From NCBI GenBank assembly GCA_037189845.1, contig JBBCIS010000003.1, forward strand, positions 620,001 through 684,000: a DNA stretch of 64,000 bases, in the 5' to 3' direction. Below, one piece after another: positions 8,438 through 16,786 of the stretch; position 1 is the first letter of the stretch; each line of letters opens with the position of its first letter. This DNA comes from JAMLHH01 sp037189845 (lineage in GTDB: Bacteria > Bacteroidota > Bacteroidia > Chitinophagales > JADIYW01). The translations under genes were made by a program, and so were the position numbers. The notes below the pieces were generated by a model. The model searched no databases. It worked only from the letters and a program-made list of their open reading frames with translations, and was not told the DNA's origin.

Positions 8438-9574
8438 ATGCGAATCGGGATAAATACTCGCTTTCTTCTAAAAAACCGCATGGAAGGGATAGGTGTTTAC
8501 ACTCAGGAAGTCTCCAAACGGCTTGCCCATATGTATCCTGAGCATGAATGGATTTTTTTCTTTGACAGAGCATTTGATGCATCTTTTATTACATCATCCA
8601 ATATTTCTCCGGTTGTAGTCAATCCTCCATCCAGGCATCCTTTCCTTTGGTACTGGTGGTTTGAAAAAAGTTTACCAAAAGCATTTTTAAAGTATAAGAC
8701 TGATCTTTTTTTCTCAACAGACAGTTATCTGAGCTTATCTGCAAAAATTCCGCAGCTACTGACAGTACACGATCTGGCATTCGAATATTATCCGAAAGGC
8801 ATTCCCTGGCTGGTCAATCAGTATTATCGCCACTACACTCCACTTTATTGTAAAAGAGCAGATCATATCATAGCAATTTCAGATCAGACCAAAAAGGATA
8901 TTATTGCTCATTATAACATCAATGATGAGAAAATTTCTACAATCCCTAATGGAGTTTCTGACGATTTCAGAGTGCTGACTGAAGCGGAAATTATTTCCAC
9001 CCGGAAACAGTTTTCCAGACAGCTCCCCTATTTCTTATACGTAGGTGCTGTACATCCCAGAAAAAATGTCATCAGTGTTTTAAAATCTTTCGAGCAGTTC
9101 AAAATACAATATCCCGACCTTCCTCATCTCCTATTGATTGTTGGAAGAAATGCATGGGATAATAGTGAATTGTTGGAATATTACAATTCCATGCAATATC
9201 GTAACAATGTAGTCTGGCTGGAAAATATTACAAGAGAAGATCTGACCGCTATTACCGGCAGTGCTACAGCCATGCTGTATCTTTCCCTGTATGAAGGCTT
9301 TGGCCTCCCTGTCCTGGAGTCTATGTCTTCAGGTGTTACTGTTATTACCAGCCAAAATTCACCTATGGAAGAAATTGTTCAGGATACCGGTTTGATTGTC
9401 GCACCTTTGGAAATACAGGAAATAGTGTCTGCAATGTATAAAATTGCTTCTGACGATGGATGCAGAAATAAACTCCAACAAAAAACTGTATTGCGCTCAA
9501 AAAGCTATCATTGGGATCTTACTGCTCAAAAAACCGGAGCATTAATAACATCCATGCTATATGGTAAAAGGTAA
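8438..9574 (+). CDS. GT4-family glycosyltransferase
   Basis: Retaining GT-B glycosyltransferase that probably transfers a sugar such as mannose from a nucleotide or lipid donor during polysaccharide synthesis. The 378-residue product begins MRIGINTRFLL and includes GIGVYTQEV in the N-terminal domain, then PYFLYVGAVHPRKN and LSLYEGFGLPVLESM in the C-terminal domain; the last contains the EX7E motif. The upstream in-frame TTG at 8411 would add nine residues before the Rossmann strand, so the ATG at 8438 is preferred. It stands alone, divergent from dnaN, so its substrate cannot be inferred. Confidence 0.88.
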   Translation: MRIGINTRFLLKNRMEGIGVYTQEVSKRLAHMYPEHEWIFFFDRAFDASFITSSNISPVVVNPPSRHPFLWYWWFEKSLPKAFLKYKTDLFFSTDSYLSLSAKIPQLLTVHDLAFEYYPKGIPWLVNQYYRHYTPLYCKRADHIIAISDQTKKDIIAHYNINDEKISTIPNGVSDDFRVLTEAEIISTRKQFSRQLPYFLYVGAVHPRKNVISVLKSFEQFKIQYPDLPHLLLIVGRNAWDNSELLEYYNSMQYRNNVVWLENITREDLTAITGSATAMLYLSLYEGFGLPVLESMSSGVTVITSQNSPMEEIVQDTGLIVAPLEIQEIVSAMYKIASDDGCRNKLQQKTVLRSKSYHWDLTAQKTGALITSMLYGKR

Positions 9575-9685
9575 TTTTTGCTTTTGATAGATGAGTAATA
9601 TAAGCTGACATCCAGGATATGAATGTTTGCAGATCAAAACTTCCCTATAAATATCCATATGTTTTTAAAACTTATAATTCTATCC

Positions 9686-9693
9686 TATATTTG
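9686..9693 (+). promoter_or_regulatory. -7 element of the kinase/regulator operon
   Basis: TATATTTG is an exact TAnnTTTG match, 70 bp before the histidine kinase ATG. A T-rich stretch at 9662-9665 lies about where the -33 box would be, but it is not a good match. Confidence 0.45.
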
Positions 9694-9763
9694 ATACAGA
9701 GCTACATTTATTACAGTTTTTTCTTTTAAAGCACCTGTACATAAAGGCAAAACGTAAAACAGC

Positions 9764-10996
9764 ATGATGCCAAACTCAGAGAAGTACGACTATAAACTGC
9801 TATTTGACAATCGAACTGTCGGGATAATTATTGTTAACAAAAAAGGAAAAATTGTAGAAGCAAATGCTTATGCCAGTGAATTGTTTGGATATCCCACAAT
9901 TGAGCTGCTACAGATGTCTGTTGAAGATCTGGTTCCCGGGGATGTAAGATCCAGACACAGTGCTCATAGAGAAGGATACACCAGGCACCCTCATACCAGA
10001 GTAATGGGTTCCGGTATGGATTTATATGCTCAACGAAAAGACGGAAGTGTTTTCTCAGTGGAAATCAGCTTAAGTCCTTTCGAGAGAGCAGGAGACACCC
10101 TTACAACTGCTTTTATCATTGATTCTACTGCCAGAAAAGCGAATGAACAGAAAATCAAAAGACAAAACCAGGAACTCAAACAAATCAGACAAGAGCTGGA
10201 AAAGCTCAATCTGGAGCTGGAAAAAAAGGTAGAAGAAAGAACTTTTAAACTCCAGGAAACTCTGATAGAGCTGGAATCTTCCAGAAATGAACTGAAAGAG
10301 GCACTGGATAAGGAAAAAGAACTCGGTGAATTAAAATCCCGCTTCGTGAGCATGGCATCTCATGAATTCAGGACACCACTCAGTACAATTTTATCTTCTG
10401 CAGGTTTGATCAGCAAATATATCGGCGCTAAGCAGATAGAAAATTGTGACAGACATATACACAGAATAAAATCTTCTGTAGAACATCTGAATTCTGTGCT
10501 GGAAGATTTTTTATCAATAGGCAGAATCGAAGAAGGTCTTATCAAGGTCAATTATGAGGATTTTGATATTGCTGAAGAAATCAGGAATATCATCAACGAA
10601 ATGAAAGATCTGACAAAGCCACGCCAATCCATTGTCATCAAATCTCAAGACACTACTATCTTAAACTCAGATAAACATTTATTAAAAATTGCATTTTCCA
10701 ATCTGATTTCCAATGCCATCAAATTCAGTCATGAAGATGGCGAGATTGAGGTTTTTTTGGAGAAAAAATCTGATACCTTTGCCATACACGTAAAAGATAA
10801 TGGCATCGGTATTCCTTATGAAGACCAGAAGCATTTGTTCGGCAGATTTTTCAGAGCCAGCAATTCATCCAACATACAGGGTACAGGTCTTGGAATTTAT
10901 ATCGTCAAGAGATATGTTGATATACTAAACGGAAATATCAGCTTTGTGTCAACACCTAATATAGGAACAACTATTACAATCGAACTACCGCTATGA
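9764..10996 (+). CDS. Soluble PAS-domain sensor histidine kinase
   Basis: Cytoplasmic sensor kinase. Residues ~10-125 form a PAS domain (LLFDNRTVGIIIVN...ASELFGYP). Residues ~125-190 are a long coiled coil rich in E, L and K. HisKA follows with phospho-acceptor H200 in SMASHEFRTPLST, then the ATPase boxes NLISNAIKFS, DNGIGIP and GTGLGIYIV. There is no signal peptide or membrane segment, so the signal is probably intracellular (redox, ligand or partner protein). Its stop overlaps the start of the response regulator by 4 bp, making a cognate pair almost certain. The PAS cofactor cannot be predicted from sequence. Confidence 0.92.
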   Translation: MMPNSEKYDYKLLFDNRTVGIIIVNKKGKIVEANAYASELFGYPTIELLQMSVEDLVPGDVRSRHSAHREGYTRHPHTRVMGSGMDLYAQRKDGSVFSVEISLSPFERAGDTLTTAFIIDSTARKANEQKIKRQNQELKQIRQELEKLNLELEKKVEERTFKLQETLIELESSRNELKEALDKEKELGELKSRFVSMASHEFRTPLSTILSSAGLISKYIGAKQIENCDRHIHRIKSSVEHLNSVLEDFLSIGRIEEGLIKVNYEDFDIAEEIRNIINEMKDLTKPRQSIVIKSQDTTILNSDKHLLKIAFSNLISNAIKFSHEDGEIEVFLEKKSDTFAIHVKDNGIGIPYEDQKHLFGRFFRASNSSNIQGTGLGIYIVKRYVDILNGNISFVSTPNIGTTITIELPL

Positions 10997-12051
10997 AGAC
11001 AATACTAATCATAGAAGACAATTTTGACATTCGGGAAAACATCTGTGAAATATTAGAATTTGCAGGGTATAAAACATTGCAGGCTTCTAATGGCAAAATA
11101 GGATTGGAAGTTGCTTTCCAGCATGTGCCGGATCTTATTATCTGCGATATCATGATGCCTGAAATGGATGGCTACAGTGTTCTGGCATCGTTGGGTGGCA
11201 ATAGCAATACCGCAGGAATTCCTTTTATCTTTCTCACAGCAAAAGCTGAGAAATCTGATTTTAGAAAAGGGTTAAGTCTCGGCGCTGATGATTACATTAC
11301 AAAACCTTTTGGAGAGGACGAATTGCTTTCAGCGGTGCAGCTCCGCCTTCAAAGAGTAGAAATGTTCAAAAAAATCCTGGGCGATAAAGAGAATGCCAAT
11401 GATTCTTCGGCTCCCGTCACTACCAATGCCAACTTCTTTGAACTTCTTAATCTTGAAAACAGGGAGATCAAAAAATATAAAAAGAAGGAGTTTGTATATC
11501 TGGAAGGACACAGAGCAGCATATCTTTATTATATCAAAAAGGGTTCGGTAAAGACTTTCAAATTACACGACGAGGGTAAAGAGCTGATCACAGATATCTA
11601 TAATGCGGGTTCTTATTTTGGATACTACTCTCTACTAAAGGATACCACTTATCAGGATTACGCAGAATGCATCGAAGGGTCTGAGCTGGTACTCATTCCA
11701 AAAGCAGATTTTGTGCAGCTGATTTATGGTAATATTGAAATTGCCAGGCAATTTATCAAACAGCTCTCCAGTGATATTGTAGAAAAAGAAGAACAGCTTT
11801 TACATATGGCTTATGACACACTGAGACAAAGGGTCATCAGAACACTGAGTGAGCTGTACAATAAGTTTAAAACAGAAAATGAGCCGGAAGTTCGTATTAC
11901 TCTTACCAGAGAAGAAATTTCAAAATATATCGGAACAGCTCGGGAATCATTCATCCGGATCATGAGTGATCTGAAAGACCAGAGAATTATAGAAATAAAA
12001 GACGGCGATATCGCCATTACTGATATCCAGAAATTAGAATCTCTGCTGTAA
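10993..12051 (+). CDS. Response regulator with CRP/FNR-type output domain
   Basis: Transcription factor joining two-component input to a CRP-like DNA-binding module. Residues 1-125 are a receiver domain with phospho-acceptor D52 (IICDIMMPEMDGY) and the conserved LTAKAEKSDFRKG...GADDYITKPF. Residues ~150-265 are a cNMP-binding jelly roll (YLEGHRAAYLYYIKKGSVKTF...). Residues ~275-350 are an HTH_Crp domain whose recognition helix is in TREEISKYIGTARESFIRIM. I do not see a convincing cAMP-binding pocket, so phosphorylation may be the main input. It overlaps the kinase gene by 4 bp and ends in a terminator whose loop is its own stop codon. Confidence 0.92.
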   Translation: MKTILIIEDNFDIRENICEILEFAGYKTLQASNGKIGLEVAFQHVPDLIICDIMMPEMDGYSVLASLGGNSNTAGIPFIFLTAKAEKSDFRKGLSLGADDYITKPFGEDELLSAVQLRLQRVEMFKKILGDKENANDSSAPVTTNANFFELLNLENREIKKYKKKEFVYLEGHRAAYLYYIKKGSVKTFKLHDEGKELITDIYNAGSYFGYYSLLKDTTYQDYAECIEGSELVLIPKADFVQLIYGNIEIARQFIKQLSSDIVEKEEQLLHMAYDTLRQRVIRTLSELYNKFKTENEPEVRITLTREEISKYIGTARESFIRIMSDLKDQRIIEIKDGDIAITDIQKLESLL

Positions 12052-12070
12052 CAGCAGAGATCTCTTATTT
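12039..12070 (+). terminator. Terminator with the stop codon as its loop
   Basis: A perfect 10-bp stem (12039-12048 with 12052-12061) encloses only TAA, the stop codon of the response regulator at 12049-12051. A run of T follows. The convergent lipoprotein gene ends at 12065, so the same hairpin may serve both directions. Confidence 0.75.
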
Positions 12071-12283
12071 TTTTCCTTTTTTGCCACCATACCGGATCTC
12101 TGCCGGCATTACGGATGACTTAGGAGCTTTCTTTTCTTTTTTCCCTCCAAAAGATCCACCCTTATCATCGTTGACATTTACCATTTTTCTGGAAGCCTCT
12201 GAAGCAGGACATCCCGATTTTTTATTACAGGATACTCCAACAACGGATCCTGCCAACAATAATATCCAAAAAGCCTGTTTCAT
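12065..12283 (-). CDS. Small lysine-rich lipoprotein
   Basis: Unrecognised 72-residue secreted protein. From the ATG at 12283 it begins MKQAFWILLLAGSVVGVSC: a signal sequence ending in a lipobox-like GVSC, then a short basic tail rich in K and G (NKKSG, KKEKK, GGKKGKK) with a CPASEASRKMVN segment. The longer in-frame extension to 12355 would run into ppa, and it is unlikely because a good promoter lies inside it (12304-12338). No function can be assigned. A small cell-surface protein binding acidic polymers would fit its charge, but that is inference only. Confidence 0.65.
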   Translation of the reverse strand: MKQAFWILLLAGSVVGVSCNKKSGCPASEASRKMVNVNDDKGGSFGGKKEKKAPKSSVMPAEIRYGGKKGKK

Positions 12284-12303
12284 TCCCATTATATTAAAGT
12301 AAG

Positions 12304-12338
12304 CAAATCTATTGATAATGTACGAACTACAGAGCAAA
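12304..12338 (-). promoter_or_regulatory. Promoter of the small lipoprotein, inside the ppa 3' end
   Basis: On the minus strand TTTG (12338-12335), a 23-bp spacer and TAGATTTG (12311-12304) precede the ATG at 12283. The -33 box overlaps the last codons of ppa. This supports independent transcription and the short start. Confidence 0.5.
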
Positions 12339-12941
12339 TTTGTTTTGATAGTCAATCTGAGATCTTTTAATCACTTCATAAGCTTCCTCTCTTCCATAAG
12401 TGTGTGTGATTTCGCAAAGTGCTGCTGATTCACCGGGAATATTCTTATATGTCAGGAAGTAGTGTTTCAATCTCGCTACAATATCCGCAGGCATCTCTGT
12501 AATATCATTATAGTTCTGATAGATGGCATCCTGCTGCATAACAGCAATGATCTTGTCATCGGCCTCGCCTTTGTCTATCATTCTGAATCCACCGATAGGT
12601 TTTGCCTGAACAAGAATATTACCATGCGCAATATTTCTCTCAGTCAGCACCAAAACATCCAGCGGGTCACCGTCTCCTACGATGCCTTCCCGATTTGTTT
12701 TTTCTCTTGCAAACTCTGCACAGCTGTCACCACAGTATGTCTGAGGAACAAAACCGTATAAAGCAGGAACAATATTTGAAAATTTCTGAGGTCTGTCAAC
12801 TTTCAGATAACCAGAATCTTTATCTATCTCGTATTTAACTGTATCCGACGGAACAATCTCTATAAAAGTGGTCAATACTCTCGGCGCATTCTCCCCTATG
12901 AATATACCATGCCAGGGATGTGCTTTGAATGAATTTGTCAT
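12327..12941 (-). CDS. ppa: Inorganic pyrophosphatase, family I
   Basis: Soluble enzyme that hydrolyses pyrophosphate and so pulls biosynthetic reactions forward. The 204-residue product contains the family I metal-binding signature GDGDPLDVLVL at residues ~107-117, with the ordered aspartates that bind Mg, plus the substrate-binding YEIDKDSGYLKVDR and LYGFVPQTYC segments. Length fits bacterial family I enzymes. It is a single gene; a -7 element ends 5 nt before its ATG, suggesting a nearly leaderless mRNA. Confidence 0.95.
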   Translation of the reverse strand: MTNSFKAHPWHGIFIGENAPRVLTTFIEIVPSDTVKYEIDKDSGYLKVDRPQKFSNIVPALYGFVPQTYCGDSCAEFAREKTNREGIVGDGDPLDVLVLTERNIAHGNILVQAKPIGGFRMIDKGEADDKIIAVMQQDAIYQNYNDITEMPADIVARLKHYFLTYKNIPGESAALCEITHTYGREEAYEVIKRSQIDYQNKFAL

Positions 12942-12946
12942 GGGCG

Positions 12947-12954
12947 CAAAGCTA
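12947..12954 (-). promoter_or_regulatory. -7 element of ppa (leaderless arrangement)
   Basis: The minus strand reads TAGCTTTG followed by 5 nt and then the ppa ATG at 12941. With a transcription start 4-7 nt past the element, transcription would begin at or next to the start codon. Confidence 0.55.
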
Positions 12955-13038
12955 ATAAACCAATAATGGATTGTACTTCAAATGCTCAATATTTTTTGCT
13001 TATCCTAAAATTTTTAAGGATAATTTTACAATTGAATT

Positions 13039-13956
13039 CTAAAACGCCAAAAACGACACATAACTCACACTATCCAAGCCCAATATAAAACAAATTGCCC
13101 TTTTTACGCTGTTGGGCAAGTAGCCATAATACTTTTTAAATGCCTGCGAAAAATGTGTGGCATGCTTATATCCTACCTGATAAGCAACGTCAGAAATCGA
13201 GAGATCACTGTTGGATAAAAGCGACTGAGATAATTCCATTCTATACTGAAGTGTGTATCCGAAAACAGTCGTTCCGAAAGTATCTTTAAAGTGCTTCTTC
13301 AGATAGGCAACATTAGTTCCTACTTCTTTTGCCAATTCGGAGATAGATAAGCTCTTTTGTACATTTTCTTCTATCAATGTACGAACCTGATGCATTTTCT
13401 CTACATCCTTCTGCTTTATATGACCACAATCCGCATTTAATCTGTCCTGTTGCTCCAGATACAATCCTATCAGTTTATATCCGCAAGCATTCAGAAAAAA
13501 TCTTTGAAAATCCGGTTTCGTTTCTGCTGTCTGTATTTCTGATAATACCTGTACAATTCCCGGGCTGCTTTTGATGGGTTCATCCACCAAAAATCCTGAA
13601 ATCTTATTTTCTACACTATCTGTAATTCGTTCTACGAAGCAACAAACCGTTGTTAATTGTTCCATCAATATTCCCGGAGAAAATTGTACCCATTGAAATT
13701 CTGTCACTGATAAAGATTTCGCCTGGACCTCCACCTGCCTATCTTTATAGAAGAATGTGTACTCACCGGGCTTTACAGTCTGTGCTTCATTATTTACCCG
13801 AAAAATTACCTCACCGGCTGTCACGTACACGAATGACATTGATTCTTTAAAGGTGTTGACTTTTAAACTCTGCCCTCCGATCTGCCCTTCCATTCTTTCG
13901 AACCTGAAGATTGAATGATCTTTTTCTGATACACCTGAAACTATCGACACACTCAT
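13039..13956 (-). CDS. AraC-family transcriptional regulator (PchR-like)
   Basis: DNA-binding regulator of 305 residues. Residues ~1-170 form a poorly conserved sensing domain; residues ~190-290 hold two HTH motifs (SISELAKEVGTNVAYLKKHFKDTFG and SISDVAYQVGYKHATHFSQAFKKYYG). It is divergent from a TonB receptor and a DUF4374 lipoprotein, the usual setting of PchR-type regulators that sense an iron-loaded siderophore. A 21-bp-spaced direct repeat in the shared intergenic region is a candidate binding site. No promoter matching TAnnTTTG was seen for this gene. Calling it PchR-like is inference from context and overall length. Confidence 0.88.
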   Translation of the reverse strand: MSVSIVSGVSEKDHSIFRFERMEGQIGGQSLKVNTFKESMSFVYVTAGEVIFRVNNEAQTVKPGEYTFFYKDRQVEVQAKSLSVTEFQWVQFSPGILMEQLTTVCCFVERITDSVENKISGFLVDEPIKSSPGIVQVLSEIQTAETKPDFQRFFLNACGYKLIGLYLEQQDRLNADCGHIKQKDVEKMHQVRTLIEENVQKSLSISELAKEVGTNVAYLKKHFKDTFGTTVFGYTLQYRMELSQSLLSNSDLSISDVAYQVGYKHATHFSQAFKKYYGYLPNSVKRAICFILGLDSVSYVSFLAF

Positions 13957-14019
13957 TTCTCTCTCTCGTATTAATTCAATATTAACTCACAATTACCACC
14001 TAAACTCAATTTGCCAAAA

Positions 14020-14047
14020 ACGTCATTCAAATTCCTTTTTACGTCAT
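14020..14047 (+). promoter_or_regulatory. Candidate AraC-type operator: ACGTCAT direct repeat
   Basis: ACGTCAT occurs at 14020-14026 and again at 14041-14047, exactly 21 bp start to start, two helical turns on one DNA face. AraC-family monomers typically bind direct half-sites with this spacing. The downstream copy covers the place where the -33 box of the following promoter would be, as expected for activator-dependent transcription of the receptor. Confidence 0.5.
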
Positions 14048-14067
14048 AATAAACAATTGTGTGTTTA

Positions 14068-14075
14068 TAGTTTTG
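14068..14075 (+). promoter_or_regulatory. -7 element of the TonB receptor
   Basis: TAGTTTTG is an exact TAnnTTTG match. There is no TTTG at the -33 position; that stretch is instead occupied by the second ACGTCAT repeat. This points to a promoter that needs an activator. Confidence 0.5.
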
Positions 14076-14269
14076 CCCGCAAATTCAGCTCTTATTTAGA
14101 CTAAATAAAAATAGAATGTGGCTAATTTAAGGATTTTCAGGCGTAAAAAGACCCATAAACGGTAAGAATTAACATCTTCTTATCCTGATAACACCCTCAG
14201 AAAGTCTCGAAAATTCTCTTCATCTATTTAACAGCTGAATATATAGAAATCCGAGTAAAATAAAGAAAC

Positions 14270-16780
14270 ATGAGTGACTTCATACAAAAGAACGCTCCCA
14301 CAAAGGCATACAATGCAGGTGATTTATCTGCAGCAAACAATATCTCTGGTGTCTTTTTAAACAGCATCTTGCTCACTCTTTTATTCATTTTTTCTTTATC
14401 TGTCAATGCAATAGCTCAAACCGGGGTTTTAAGCGGCACAGTAAAAATGAACGACGGCTCACCGGTAGCATACGCAGTTGTATCTGTAAAGAATACTCAA
14501 TATCAATCTCTTACAGATGAGAAAGGTCATTTTGAATTTAAAAATATTGCTTTCGGAAAATACGAGCTATTGATTAGCTCTATTGAAATAACCAGTAAGA
14601 GTGTCACTATAGATTTTAATGGTGATAAGCATCGCCATACTATTACAGTAGAGCCTAATGCTGGGTTTACTACAGAAGAAGTTCTTATAAACGCAAAATC
14701 TGCACAAAAACAAATTGAGACCCAGGGTTTTGCTGTAAATGTCATCAATACTGAGCTGGCATCTATGCAATCTATCCAAACCAATGAATTGCTGGACAGA
14801 TCAGCAAGTGTTCGTATCAGACAAGATGGGGGACTGGGATCCAGGATCAATTATAATATCAACGGGATGTCAGGTAATGCCGTTAAAATATTTATCGACG
14901 GAATTCCTTCCTCTAATTACGGCTCGTCCTTTTCATTGAATAGCATTCCTCCTTCATTGATCGAAAGGATAGAGGTGTACAAAGGTGTTGTTCCTGCATA
15001 TTTATCTGATGATGCGCTGGGCGGAGCTATCAATATTATACTTAAAAAGAAAATCAGAAATACATTTACCACCTCGTATTCCGGAGGTTCATTTAATACG
15101 CATCAATGGAATGCCAACGGAAGTTACAGAAGTAAAAAAGGTCTGACCGTCGGAGCTTCAGCATTCTTTAATTATAGCGATAACAGCTATAAAGTCTGGG
15201 GAAAAAGCATCTCCTTTAAAAAATACACCGGTGAAGTTTTACCTAACCAGACAGCAAGAAGATTTCACGATGCATATATGTCTTACGGGACTAAAGCAGA
15301 GATCGGCTTCACGGATGTAAAATGGGCTGACAGATTTATGATCGGAGGTGTTTTCTCAAAAGATTACAAAGAGATACAACATGGCATCACGATGGATCTT
15401 GTATATGGTGACAGACATACCAGACGTAATTCAAACGTAGCTACGCTTACCTATGCTAAAAAAGATCTTTTCACAAAGGGTTTAACTGCGAAGGTCGATG
15501 CAAGCTATTCTTACATCAAACGTCAGGCAATCGATACGGTCGGAATTATGTATGACTGGTCCGGAAATCCTATTACATTTCCTGATGGGGAACCGGTAAG
15601 ATATAACAGTGGAGCGGAAGTTGCCAGTCAGAAAACTTTAGGAATTAACTCCGACAAAACGCTGATGACGAAAGCAAACCTGAGCTATACCATTAAAAAC
15701 AATCATACTTTCTACCTGAATTACCTCCACAATAACTTTATCAGAGGTATTACAGATGAATTGCAACATCCTGCATTACAGGCATTGGTTAATACCAGAG
15801 ATGTCCAGAAAAACATTGTTGCAATCACGTATGAAAATATTGCCTTTAAAAATAGACTGAGAACCAACATATTCTACAAGCATTATTTCCAGAAAGCTAC
15901 TTCCAACGAGCCCTACAGAAAGGATATTGTCCAGGGAATACCTAACTATGAAATGACTGTCATCAAAAAGAAAGTGGATTACAGCGGGTATGGATTAACA
16001 CTGGCATACGAAGTCATCTCTAATTTATACATATTAGGCTCATTCGAAAAAGCGATCAGACTTCCCAGCCCGGATGAAATGTTTGGTAATGTAAATGACA
16101 ATTTATTACCGCCTGCCGGTGCCGGGCTAAATCCTGAGACCAGCTATAACGGTAATATAGGTGTCAACTGGACCGGTAACTTCAATAAGCACATGGTGAA
16201 AGTAAATACTTCACTTTTCTATAGAAATACCCGGGGAATGATCAGAGAAGCTATCAGAACGGGAAGCTTCACTTATTCTCAGTTTGAAAATTTAGAAAAT
16301 GTTCTTTCCAGAGGTATCGATGCTGAAATCGTATACAATTTTGCAAGGAAATTCAATTTCACATTTAATATCTCCAAGTTTGACGCATTGTTCAATACAG
16401 AATTTGATGCTAACGGCGCTCCTTATTTATTCTATAGAATGCAGATAAGGAATGAACCTTCATTCAAGTTCAATGCAAATGCAATGTACACCATAGAAAA
16501 TCTGTTTGCCAAGAAAGCCAGAGCTTCTATTTACTACAATATCAGCTATGTAAAGCAATTCCTGAGAAACTGGGCTAATATCGGCGGTAAAAACTTAGAT
16601 TATATCCCTACTCAATTCATGAATGATATAGGAGTTTCATATACCATTCCTTCTAATAAAATTACGGTTAGTGTGGATGCAAAGAATATCACGAACCAAC
16701 AGGTATTTGACAATTTTGGTCTGCAAAAACCCGGCAGAGCATTCTATGCCAAAATAATTTTTTCACTTAATTCTAAATAA
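14270..16780 (+). CDS. TonB-dependent outer membrane receptor (siderophore type)
   Basis: Outer membrane 22-strand barrel that imports a ligand using TonB energy. The 836-residue product has an unusually long hydrophilic start (~28 residues) before the hydrophobic signal segment (NSILLTLLFIFSLSVNAIAQ, cleaved near residue 48). A CarboxypepD_reg-like beta-sandwich follows (residues ~50-120), then the plug (~145-260, with IKIFIDGIPSSNYG and IERIEVYKGVVPAYL) and the barrel, ending in the aromatic-rich AFYAKIIFSLNSK. It lacks a SusD partner. The AraC regulator upstream and the DUF4374 lipoprotein 6 bp downstream suggest an iron-siderophore substrate; the exact ligand is unknown. Confidence 0.92.
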   Translation: MSDFIQKNAPTKAYNAGDLSAANNISGVFLNSILLTLLFIFSLSVNAIAQTGVLSGTVKMNDGSPVAYAVVSVKNTQYQSLTDEKGHFEFKNIAFGKYELLISSIEITSKSVTIDFNGDKHRHTITVEPNAGFTTEEVLINAKSAQKQIETQGFAVNVINTELASMQSIQTNELLDRSASVRIRQDGGLGSRINYNINGMSGNAVKIFIDGIPSSNYGSSFSLNSIPPSLIERIEVYKGVVPAYLSDDALGGAINIILKKKIRNTFTTSYSGGSFNTHQWNANGSYRSKKGLTVGASAFFNYSDNSYKVWGKSISFKKYTGEVLPNQTARRFHDAYMSYGTKAEIGFTDVKWADRFMIGGVFSKDYKEIQHGITMDLVYGDRHTRRNSNVATLTYAKKDLFTKGLTAKVDASYSYIKRQAIDTVGIMYDWSGNPITFPDGEPVRYNSGAEVASQKTLGINSDKTLMTKANLSYTIKNNHTFYLNYLHNNFIRGITDELQHPALQALVNTRDVQKNIVAITYENIAFKNRLRTNIFYKHYFQKATSNEPYRKDIVQGIPNYEMTVIKKKVDYSGYGLTLAYEVISNLYILGSFEKAIRLPSPDEMFGNVNDNLLPPAGAGLNPETSYNGNIGVNWTGNFNKHMVKVNTSLFYRNTRGMIREAIRTGSFTYSQFENLENVLSRGIDAEIVYNFARKFNFTFNISKFDALFNTEFDANGAPYLFYRMQIRNEPSFKFNANAMYTIENLFAKKARASIYYNISYVKQFLRNWANIGGKNLDYIPTQFMNDIGVSYTIPSNKITVSVDAKNITNQQVFDNFGLQKPGRAFYAKIIFSLNSK

Positions 16781-16786
16781 TTTCAA

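Larger units (their letters stand above)
13957..14269. promoter_or_regulatory. Intergenic control region, AraC gene / TonB receptor
   Basis: This 313-bp divergent region holds a 21-bp-spaced direct repeat (14020-14047), a -7 element (14068-14075) and a ~190-nt untranslated leader before the receptor ATG. I looked for a cobalamin riboswitch in the leader and did not find its conserved boxes. No small ORF is credible here. Confidence 0.5.

Noticed and set aside
12284..12355. N-terminal extension of the small lipoprotein into ppa
   Set aside because: It would place a polar stretch before the signal sequence and contradict the promoter located inside it.
13043..13052. GCCAAAAACG near the 3' end of the AraC gene as a further operator, because it also occurs at 14013-14022
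   Set aside because: It lies within codons, lacks the second half-site and the shared core ACGTCAT, so it is more likely coincidence.
14080..14269. Cobalamin or other riboswitch in the leader of the TonB receptor
   Set aside because: None of the conserved cobalamin-riboswitch boxes could be found, and the AraC-plus-DUF4374 context fits siderophore control better.
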